A stretch of DNA of 5,906 bases from Rhodospirillales bacterium (GTDB lineage: Bacteria; Pseudomonadota; Alphaproteobacteria; Rhodospirillales; Defluviicoccaceae), in the NCBI GenBank assembly GCA_026125865.1, contig JAHCKI010000165.1, forward strand, positions 1 to 5,906, in the 5' to 3' direction. The notes below the pieces were generated by a model. The model did not search any database, was not told the DNA's origin, and saw only the letters and a list, made by a program, of their open reading frames with translations. This document shows positions 1-5,906 of this stretch, one piece after another. A program made the translations under genes and the position numbers. Position 1 is the stretch's first letter. Every line of letters begins with the position of its first letter.

Positions 1-79
1 AATGGCCGCCGTACGAACCTTCAACTGGATCGTCAGCGGAGAGACGCCCGAGTAGAGCGAATTAGGTGTACAAAGCCCA
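1..79. other. Short flank downstream of TPR-CHAT, no supportable gene
   Basis: Seventy-nine bases beyond the TPR-CHAT stop. A plus-strand frame (residues AAVRTFNWIVSGETPE) closes at a TAG at 53-55 and could be the tail of a convergent gene. A minus-strand frame (SGVSPLTIQLKVRTAAI) is also open to the left edge but has no start codon here. Neither has recognisable motifs. There is no strong hairpin with a T-run, so no terminator is called. Confidence 0.3.
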
Positions 80-3000
80 CTATCGACCACCCTCGCCGAC
101 CACGACGAAAGGCGCCCAGTAGCTGGGGTGGGCATAGTCCGGCCGTTCAGGATCGTTCATGACCGCCAGCATGGAGCGGCGCAGAGCCTCTGCACGGTCG
201 ATGGCCGGATCGCCGCGAAGAGCATCGAAGATTCCCGTCGTCAACGCGACGGTTGCATGGGAGTCCACCGCCCAATGGGAAACCAGCAGCGATCGCGCCC
301 CGGCATAGAAAAACGCTTGCGCCAGTCCCGAAAGACCTTCCGCGTCATTGGCCTTGCCCGCCATCGCCGTGTTGCAGGCCGATAGGATCACCCAGTCGGC
401 GTCCAGGTTCAGGCGCGCAATCTCGCTGGCGGTAAGCAGGCCGTCGTCGGCGTCGCTTCCCGTCACCGGCGGGGTCAGAACGAGCCCGGGCTCTTCCACC
501 GCCCGCAACAGTTCCCCCGCCATCAACCCGTGGGTGGCGAAGGCGACAACGCGATAGGGTGCCAAATCCCGCGCCCGGATTTCCGTTTCGGTGGCGGCCT
601 CGCGCAGGATGAGGTCACGATCGGGCTTGGCGCCCAGCAACTCAGCGATCCGATGAAGTTCGTCGGCCGTTTCCGGCAACGGCGTCAGGCTACGAATATT
701 TCCGACGTCGACCACCAGTCCGCGCTGTCCGGCCGAGGCCAGTTGGATGGTACCCGGTCCGGTCCCGGGGTGCCCCTGCAATAGGGGATCACCGATCCCG
801 ACAAAGGGCCGGTCTCCCGCCGGTTTCCGCGCCACGCCGCGCAATGCAGACAGCGCCGACACCGACGGAAACACGCTGATGGCATGATCGCGCGCAAGCC
901 ATCGCACCGAACGATAGTCGGCGTCGCTGGTGATCGTCGGCGGTGTCTCGCCAACCAGAACAGCCGGCGGCAAGCTTTGCAGCGCGCCGTCGAGGACGAA
1001 CATCAGGTGGTCGGCGCCATCGAGCACAGAAGCGGACGGACCGATCAGCCGCCGAAACAGGGCATGGGCCGTGTCGACGGCAAACGCGTGGGCGCGCGGG
1101 CCGGCGCCGGCCATAGGGGGAGGCCGGATCGCGCCCCGGCCGCGCAGATCCAATCCCCGCCGCAGCGCGGCAACCATTTCCGCGCTTGATCGAGCGTCGA
1201 GATCGGTGTGCCGAAACAAGGCGTTGCCGCCTCGCACAACCCAAAGATAGCCACACTCGGCGTCACCCACATGGACGACCAACGCTTCATTGGGGGCGAG
1301 AAGCGCCTGAACTCCGGCGAGCGATACAGGCTCGGGATTGGTGAGGGCAGCGTAGTCCGGGAACTGCCGCCGCAACGCCTCATCAATCGTCGCAACCACG
1401 GTCTCGGCGCGCTGGGCTTCCGTCCACAGATGGGATTTCCGCTGTCCGTTCTGGGATTCATCGGGCTGCGCCAGGACCTTGTCCAGTTCGCCCTCCAGCG
1501 CCTGCCATCGGTTCAACGCGTCCTGACGCTCGCGCACCAACTTGGCGAGATCGCTATCCTCTGTGGCGAACCGGGCCGCCATGCGGGATACCGCCCGTGC
1601 CGCCTGGCCGACGACGGCCAGTTGCCCAACCTCGAAACTCTCCGCCGTCCCCGCGGACGTGTCGAGCGCCTTGGCGTCGATGGCGGCGGCGATTGTTTTA
1701 AGGTGAAGGCGATATGCCGCACCCAGCGACCGCTGCTCCGCGCTGCTCCCCCGTTGCGCAAGCCCGTCGGGCAGCAGCGCGCGCCTGCGCCCGATGGCGG
1801 TTGAACGCCTCATCACCGGCAAGGCCTCGGCGAGCCGTCCCTGTCTGTCACGGAGCCGGGCGATATTACCCAAGCTGATCAACACATCGGGGTGCTCGGA
1901 GCCGAGAACCTCCTCGCGCAGGTTCAGCGCCTGTTCATGCATGGCCTCGGCTTCGGCGAATCGGCCCCGCGCCGCGTATATGGAGGCCACGTTGTCGAGG
2001 GTCAGAATGGTTTCCGGGTTGCGCGGTCCGAGGATCTCCGTTCGAAGGCGCAAGGCCGTTTCGGCGAGCGGTTCCGCTTCCGCATATCGGCCCTGCCGCG
2101 CCAAGGCCGTACTGAGGTTATTCATGCTCGCGATGGTCTTGGGGTGGCGAGGGCCGAGCACCTCCTGTGCCAGCCGCGATACCTTTTCGTACAACGGTTG
2201 CGCCTCGGCGAAACGACCTACCGTGTTGAGCAGGACTGCCAAGTTGTTGATGCCGTCGATGGTGTCCGGATGCCGTGGTCCCAGAACCTCCTCCCGCATG
2301 TGCAAGGATTCCGCATAGAGGGGTTCGGCCTCGCCATAGCGCCCTTGCATCCAATACAGGTGCGCCAGGTTGTTGAGGTTGCGCATGGTCGTTGGATGGC
2401 GCGACCCGAGGACATCGTCGGAAAGCCGCAAGGCCCGTTTGTACGCAAGTTCGGCCTCGCCGTACCGTCCCTGGGACGTGTACAGAAACGCGAGATTGCC
2501 GAGAGCGAGGATGGTTCCCGGATGACGGGGACTAAGGCGCTCCTTCGAAAACTGAAGAACCTTTGTGAAATAAGCTTCGGCCTCGTCATACCGTCCTTGG
2601 GCATTGTAGAGGAACGCAAGATTACCGAGAGTAGCGATCGTGAGCGGATGATCGTGGCCGAGTTCCTGCTCCAAGGCCCGTAAGGCTTCCTTGTTCATGG
2701 CCTCGGCTTGGTCGTAGCGCCCCTGTTTTTGGTGCATGACGGCAAGATTGTTGATGGTGGCGATGGTGTCGGGATGCCTGGCGCCTAGAACCACCTCGCG
2801 GCTTTTAAGGACGGACCGATATGCGGTTTCCGCCTCGCCATACCGGCCTTGCGCCACGCGAAGGCTGGCGAGACCACTCAAACAATCGAGTGTCGCCGGA
2901 TGGAGCGGTCCCAAAACCTCGGTGCTCAGTCCCATCGCCTTTTGGTAGAGGCCGTCGCTTTCCTCGTAGCGTCCCCGGGACTGGTATAGGCGGGCCATCT

Positions 3001-4123
3001 TTTTCAGACTATTGATGGTGTCGGGATGCCGCGAGCCAAGTACCTCCTCCCTCAGATTCAAGGCCTTCACTGAATAGGGTTCCGTCTCGCGGTAGCGGCC
3101 TTGTGCAACGAAGAGGCGCGCCAAACCGTCGAGCGCCTGAAGAGCATAGGGATGGCGTTCCCCGAAGCGGTTCTTTGACCGATCGAAGGCCATGCGGGCC
3201 ACGGGCTCGGCCTCCCGATAGCGCCCCTGGGCCACGTACACATCGGCCAGATTGGTGAGGGCAACGATGGTGGTCGGATGCTCCGGGCCGAGCACCTCTG
3301 TCGCCACCTCGACCGCTTCTTCGAACAGGGGCTCCGCCTCGGCGTAGCGCCCCTGGCTTTGTAACACGGTCGCCAGATTGTTGATGGCGCCGATCGTCGT
3401 CGGGTGACGCGGTCCGAATACGTCCCGCGAGTCTTGAAGAGTCGTCCGATACAAGGGTTCGGCTTCGTCAAGGCGTCCTTGCGACCGGTACAAATTGGCC
3501 AAGTTGTTGCGGGTGGTGATGGTCAGGTGGTGTTTGGGCCCAAGCGATTTCTCGGAACGGCGCAAGGCTTTTAGATACAAGGGTTCCGCCTCGGCAAAAC
3601 GGCCCTGGGACGCAAGCAACAGGGCGAGGTTGTTGAGGCTGGTAATGGTGTCGACGTGGTCCGGCCCGAGCACTTCCTCCCTGATCCGCAGCGCCTTTCG
3701 GTGCAGCGGTTCGGCGTCGGCATAGCGACCGTTGGACATGTAGAGGTGCGCGAGATTGTTCAAGATCACGAGGGTGGTGGGATGACTATCCCCAAGGATC
3801 TTTTCAGCCAGTTCGAGCGCGGCTTCATTCAAGGGCTCGGCTTCCTTGTAGTTGCCTTGCGCCGTGTGAATGAGTGCGAGGTTGTTGAGGCTGACGAGAA
3901 GCCGCTTGTCCCTTTTGCCGAAATGGCGCCTGGCCAGTTCCAGTGCTTGTTGGGCGAAGTCGATACCCGACGGGTAGTCGCCCTTGGCATGGGCTTCGGT
4001 CGCCTGTTGGGTCAGCGTGTTCCACTGGGACTGGTTAGCATCTTCAGCGTGGAGCGGGGCCATCGACAGCAGCCCGCAGAGGCAGACAATAACCAGTCCC
4101 GCCCGAAGCGCACGCAAGGCCAT
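80..4123 (-). CDS. Exported TPR-repeat protein with C-terminal CHAT peptidase domain
   Basis: Predicted 1347-residue exported protein: a long TPR solenoid joined to a caspase-like CHAT peptidase domain. Residues 1-26 look like a Sec signal peptide (R4 and R7, hydrophobic core about 8-20, likely cleavage after LHA26). Residues 30-76 form a degenerate first TPR, 77-748 sixteen 42-residue kinesin-light-chain-type TPRs, and about 749-780 a decaying last unit. Residues 780-930 are a charged helical linker (VRERQDALNRWQALEGELDK), and about 930-1347 match the usual region leading into and including CHAT. The probable catalytic pair is H1198 (FATHG) and C1250 (LSACNTA). Other family marks are LLTASEI, the AGARSLLVSHWAVD block and the YWAPFVVVGEG ending. 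By family knowledge, TPRs bind a partner and CHAT cleaves proteins; the substrate is unknown. The frame extends upstream to an ATG at 4258, but that overlaps the preceding gene by about 130 bases and would bury the signal peptide, so ATG 4123 is chosen; TTG 4117 is an alternative. The gene lies 4 bases after the PLD stop and is probably translationally coupled. Confidence 0.93.
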   Translation of the reverse strand: MALRALRAGLVIVCLCGLLSMAPLHAEDANQSQWNTLTQQATEAHAKGDYPSGIDFAQQALELARRHFGKRDKRLLVSLNNLALIHTAQGNYKEAEPLNEAALELAEKILGDSHPTTLVILNNLAHLYMSNGRYADAEPLHRKALRIREEVLGPDHVDTITSLNNLALLLASQGRFAEAEPLYLKALRRSEKSLGPKHHLTITTRNNLANLYRSQGRLDEAEPLYRTTLQDSRDVFGPRHPTTIGAINNLATVLQSQGRYAEAEPLFEEAVEVATEVLGPEHPTTIVALTNLADVYVAQGRYREAEPVARMAFDRSKNRFGERHPYALQALDGLARLFVAQGRYRETEPYSVKALNLREEVLGSRHPDTINSLKKMARLYQSRGRYEESDGLYQKAMGLSTEVLGPLHPATLDCLSGLASLRVAQGRYGEAETAYRSVLKSREVVLGARHPDTIATINNLAVMHQKQGRYDQAEAMNKEALRALEQELGHDHPLTIATLGNLAFLYNAQGRYDEAEAYFTKVLQFSKERLSPRHPGTILALGNLAFLYTSQGRYGEAELAYKRALRLSDDVLGSRHPTTMRNLNNLAHLYWMQGRYGEAEPLYAESLHMREEVLGPRHPDTIDGINNLAVLLNTVGRFAEAQPLYEKVSRLAQEVLGPRHPKTIASMNNLSTALARQGRYAEAEPLAETALRLRTEILGPRNPETILTLDNVASIYAARGRFAEAEAMHEQALNLREEVLGSEHPDVLISLGNIARLRDRQGRLAEALPVMRRSTAIGRRRALLPDGLAQRGSSAEQRSLGAAYRLHLKTIAAAIDAKALDTSAGTAESFEVGQLAVVGQAARAVSRMAARFATEDSDLAKLVRERQDALNRWQALEGELDKVLAQPDESQNGQRKSHLWTEAQRAETVVATIDEALRRQFPDYAALTNPEPVSLAGVQALLAPNEALVVHVGDAECGYLWVVRGGNALFRHTDLDARSSAEMVAALRRGLDLRGRGAIRPPPMAGAGPRAHAFAVDTAHALFRRLIGPSASVLDGADHLMFVLDGALQSLPPAVLVGETPPTITSDADYRSVRWLARDHAISVFPSVSALSALRGVARKPAGDRPFVGIGDPLLQGHPGTGPGTIQLASAGQRGLVVDVGNIRSLTPLPETADELHRIAELLGAKPDRDLILREAATETEIRARDLAPYRVVAFATHGLMAGELLRAVEEPGLVLTPPVTGSDADDGLLTASEIARLNLDADWVILSACNTAMAGKANDAEGLSGLAQAFFYAGARSLLVSHWAVDSHATVALTTGIFDALRGDPAIDRAEALRRSMLAVMNDPERPDYAHPSYWAPFVVVGEGGR
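1880..3895 (-). repeat. Sixteen tandem 126-bp units encoding 42-residue TPRs
   Basis: Within the TPR-CHAT gene, residues 77-748 divide into sixteen consecutive units of exactly 42 codons with no insertion or deletion. The approximate consensus is NNLAxLYxxQGRYxEAEPLY, then xxALxxxEEVLGPRHPxTI. Most units keep the G-R-[YF] turn, the A-E pair and the LGxxHPxT linker typical of kinesin-light-chain-type TPRs. Divergent units include the eighth (GRYEESDG) and the eleventh (LSPRHPGTI in place of LGPRHP); the second and third have DHVDTI and KHHLTI at the linker. Copies differ throughout, so this is an old protein repeat under selection and not a recent DNA slippage array. Degenerate TPRs flank it on both sides. 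Confidence 0.92.
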
Positions 4124-4129
4124 CCCCTC
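4124..4129 (-). promoter_or_regulatory. Shine-Dalgarno-like GAGGGG at the PLD/TPR-CHAT junction
   Basis: GAGGGG overlaps the PLD stop codon (TGA at 4128-4130) and directly abuts the ATG at 4121-4123. The zero spacing is poor for that ATG. The spacing is 6 bases to an in-frame TTG at 4115-4117 (codon 3), which would leave the signal peptide intact. Either start implies coupling of the gene to translation of the PLD gene. Confidence 0.45.
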
Positions 4130-5759
4130 ACAGAATCGACTTGTAAGGGAACAACGAGAACAGGAACGCCTTGAAGGACCGCCAGGCTCCCGCTTTTGGG
4201 TCTCCCGGATACGCCACCGGCGCCGGTTCCTCGGCCGAGTCCCATGCCACGCGGTCATCGAGTGTCAAAGATAGTTTCCAACTGCTGTCCTCATGGAAAT
4301 CGGCCGCGAAAGCCGCCAGGACCTGTTCGGCCAGCTCCGGACTGTCCACAAGGATTCCCATCTCCGTGTTCAAGTGAGTCGACCGGGGGTCCATGTTGAA
4401 GGAACCGATATATACCCGGCGGCGATCGAACACGGCGGTCTTGGCGTGAAGGCAATAAATGACATCGGGATCGAGACGATCGGAGTTGTCGATGAAATGC
4501 CGCTGCGATGCGGCGTCGGGCCGGAATTCGAAGAGTTCGACGCCTTCGCCAAGCAAGGCGCGCCGTTGTTTCGCGTAAGCGGCGAAGACGAGTTCGCTGT
4601 CGGTTGACGCGAGGGAATTTGTCATGACGCGGACGGTGACGCCGCGCGACCGCAGGCGCCGGATCACGTCAACCGTTCCCGGCATGAGGATCAAGTAAGG
4701 AGTCTGGGCGACCAGTTCCCTTTCGGTCGTCAGCGCGATCTTGGTGAGCGCGGCACCGCTGCGACCGAAGGCATCCAACCGTTCGACGTCTTCGTTCTTG
4801 CCGGGAATGTCGTAGATCAGCCGCGCCGGTCCCCAGACCAGTTGCTCCGGAAGCCGATCGATCCCCGAAACCATATCGGCGAGCCTCTCCTGATACGTCG
4901 ACGGAAAATACGCAGGGTCCTGGGCGTGGGCGCGTAACCCTTCAAAGAAAGCCTTTTCCTCCTCGTCGGTTACCGGCAATGAAACGAGCGCCGGAACGGG
5001 AACGGACCACTCGCTGTTCCAGTAGGCGTCGAAGCTCTGCCCCATGTTCTCGACGATGGGGCCGACCGCCAAAATGTCGCGATCACGAAAATTGAAGGTC
5101 TCGTCGAGGTCGTAGTACTCATCGGCAACGTTGCGTCCACCGACGATGGCGACGCTGCCGTCGACGGCGAAGAGTTTGTTGTGCATGCGCCGGTTGAGGC
5201 GCGTGAAATCGCCGAGCAGTTCAAACAGCCGGGCAAACGATATCTGGGCGCGGCTGGCGAAGGGATTGTAGATCTTGATGTCGATGTGAGGATGCCGGTC
5301 CAACAGCAACAGGTGCCGTGGGTCGGCATCAATGGCGGCGTCGTCGACCAGCACCCGCACGCGAACCCCGCGATCCGCCGCTTGCAGGAGCCGCGCGGCG
5401 GCAAGAACGCCGACCTTGTCCTGGTACCAGATGAAGTATTGGACATCGATCGACCGTTGCGCCCGCGCCGCCAAGGCCCCCCGCCACAGCAGCGACTCCT
5501 TGCCCTTGTCGAGCAACAGGAAGCCCGAACTTTCCGCGTGACGGTCGGTTTCCGGCGCGAAGAGCCGACCCAGCGCCGTCGTTTCGGGATCATCGATGAC
5601 ATAGGTCGGGGAAACGGGAGGAACGGCAATCGGCGCGGACACACACGCCGTAAGCAATACGGCGAACAGTAAGGGGAGCCACAATCGAAGCATGATCGGG
5701 GTGGGAACGGCACGTCGTGCTCGTCTCCCGGTTTCTTGGTTCGATGGCTTCTCCGGCAT
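4128..5759 (-). CDS. Phospholipase D-family lipoprotein, cardiolipin synthase C (YmdC)-like
   Basis: A 543-residue phospholipase D superfamily protein. It has two HKD motifs: H193, K195, D200 followed by GGRN, and H438, K440, D445 followed by GSFNMDPRS. The second motif plus HLNTEMGILVDSP closely resembles the ClsC/YmdC branch, which transfers phosphatidyl groups to make cardiolipin; hydrolysis of phospholipid is the alternative. The PLD domains span roughly 95-250 and 335-500. Residues 23-39 form a lipoprotein signal ending in the lipobox L36-T37-A38-C39, followed by a Pro-rich tether (about 42-51). V40 at +2 is not Asp, so outer-membrane sorting is plausible by the enterobacterial rule (inference). 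An Arg-rich stretch of 22 residues precedes the signal. The ATG at 5693 would remove it, but ATG 5759 has a GGGGAA purine run at suitable spacing and 5693 has none, so 5759 is kept. The gene sits between two CHAT genes on the same strand. The family assignment is secure; the exact reaction is not. Confidence 0.93.
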   Translation of the reverse strand: MPEKPSNQETGRRARRAVPTPIMLRLWLPLLFAVLLTACVSAPIAVPPVSPTYVIDDPETTALGRLFAPETDRHAESSGFLLLDKGKESLLWRGALAARAQRSIDVQYFIWYQDKVGVLAAARLLQAADRGVRVRVLVDDAAIDADPRHLLLLDRHPHIDIKIYNPFASRAQISFARLFELLGDFTRLNRRMHNKLFAVDGSVAIVGGRNVADEYYDLDETFNFRDRDILAVGPIVENMGQSFDAYWNSEWSVPVPALVSLPVTDEEEKAFFEGLRAHAQDPAYFPSTYQERLADMVSGIDRLPEQLVWGPARLIYDIPGKNEDVERLDAFGRSGAALTKIALTTERELVAQTPYLILMPGTVDVIRRLRSRGVTVRVMTNSLASTDSELVFAAYAKQRRALLGEGVELFEFRPDAASQRHFIDNSDRLDPDVIYCLHAKTAVFDRRRVYIGSFNMDPRSTHLNTEMGILVDSPELAEQVLAAFAADFHEDSSWKLSLTLDDRVAWDSAEEPAPVAYPGDPKAGAWRSFKAFLFSLFPYKSIL

Positions 5760-5765
5760 GAACGA

Positions 5766-5771
5766 TTCCCC
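5766..5771 (-). promoter_or_regulatory. Weak ribosome binding site of the PLD lipoprotein gene
   Basis: GGGGAA lies 6 bases before the ATG at 5757-5759, within the 44-base gap after the upstream CHAT stop. It is the only purine-rich site near either candidate start: the internal ATG at 5691-5693 is preceded by a C-rich run. This favours the longer PLD start. Confidence 0.45.
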
Positions 5772-5803
5772 AGAGGACGGTTTGCTACGACTGTTTCATG
5801 TGG

Positions 5804-5906
5804 CTACGGCGATACGCTGTTCGCGCCCCCTTCGCCGACGACGACGAATGGAGCCCAGAAGGAGGGATGGGCGTATTCCGGCCTTTCGGGATGGGCCATG
5901 AGTGCC
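5804..5906 (-). CDS. C-terminal end of a second CHAT-domain protein (partial)
   Basis: The last 33 codons of a minus-strand gene that enters from the right edge, ending in TAG at 5804-5806. The visible protein contains PERPEYAHPSFWAPFVVVGE followed by a short tail ANSVSP. This is the diagnostic end of a CHAT domain: the H-P-x-[YF]-W-A-P-F strand and the closing V-x-G-E-G. It matches the end of the TPR-CHAT protein at 80-4123 in 22 of 27 aligned residues without gaps. The N-terminal architecture, including whether it carries TPRs or a signal peptide, lies outside the window, as do its catalytic His and Cys. It ends 44 bases before the PLD-lipoprotein start on the same strand, so it is probably the upstream member of the same operon. 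The piece is short, but the frame, the in-frame stop and the motif match make a chance reading frame unlikely. Confidence 0.85.
   Translation of the reverse strand, partial: ALMAHPERPEYAHPSFWAPFVVVGEGGANSVSP

Noticed and set aside
31..46. Possible terminator hairpin (CGTC/GACG) after TPR-CHAT
   Set aside because: The stem is only 4 base pairs with an 8-base loop and no following T-run on the minus strand.
1208..2683. Long plus-strand reading frames (about 198, 174 and 263 residues) opposite TPR-CHAT
   Set aside because: They are antisense to a strongly supported gene, show mirrored repeats of the TPR array, and have no recognisable domains. High GC explains such open shadows.
1880..3895. 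CRISPR array or DNA-level satellite
   Set aside because: The 126-base period is coding, in frame, diverged between copies, and explained by TPRs; no conserved short repeat with spacers is seen.
3656..4174. Plus-strand frame of 172 residues across the 5' part of TPR-CHAT
   Set aside because: Antisense to the signal peptide and first TPRs, with no family resemblance.
4124..4258. 45-residue N-terminal extension of TPR-CHAT from the ATG at 4258
   Set aside because: It lies inside the PLD coding region in another frame, is Arg/Ser-rich and low in information, and would place the signal peptide internally.
4970..5713. Minus-strand 247-residue frame inside the PLD gene
   Set aside because: It is an Arg/Ser/Cys-rich out-of-frame shadow; the PLD frame contains both HKD motifs and the lipobox.
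5692..5901. Plus-strand 69-residue frame at the right edge
   Set aside because: It is antisense to the PLD start and to the CHAT tail; the minus-strand reading gives a clear CHAT C-terminus.

Overview
This is a GC-rich, densely coded stretch, probably from a Gram-negative bacterium. The support is two Sec-type signals (one a lipoprotein signal with a clear lipobox), a phospholipase D of the cardiolipin-synthase-C type, and gene packing with gaps of 4 and 44 bases. A proteobacterium, perhaps an alphaproteobacterium, would fit codon choice and gene types, but nothing in the window fixes the taxon.

All recognisable genes are on the minus strand, so transcription runs from high to low coordinates. 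(1) 5804-5906 is the last 33 codons of a CHAT-domain (caspase-like peptidase) protein whose body lies outside the window. (2) 4128-5759 encodes a 543-residue phospholipase D superfamily lipoprotein with two intact HKD motifs. (3) 80-4123 encodes a 1347-residue protein with a Sec signal peptide, a solenoid of about 18 kinesin-light-chain-type TPRs (16 of them exactly 42 residues each) and a C-terminal CHAT domain with an intact His/Cys pair. Bases 1-79 hold no supportable gene. All long plus-strand reading frames are antisense shadows of these genes.

The layout CHAT - PLD lipoprotein - TPR-CHAT looks like one operon: same strand, no visible terminator between genes, and a 4-base stop-to-start gap between the last two. 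The two CHAT tails are clearly homologous (22 of 27 aligned residues) but differ at 12 of the 22 codons for identical residues, so they look like old paralogues flanking the phospholipase gene. All products whose N-terminus is visible carry export signals. The set may therefore be an envelope module in which a large sensor-scaffold protease acts next to a lipid-modifying lipoprotein. That functional link is inference.
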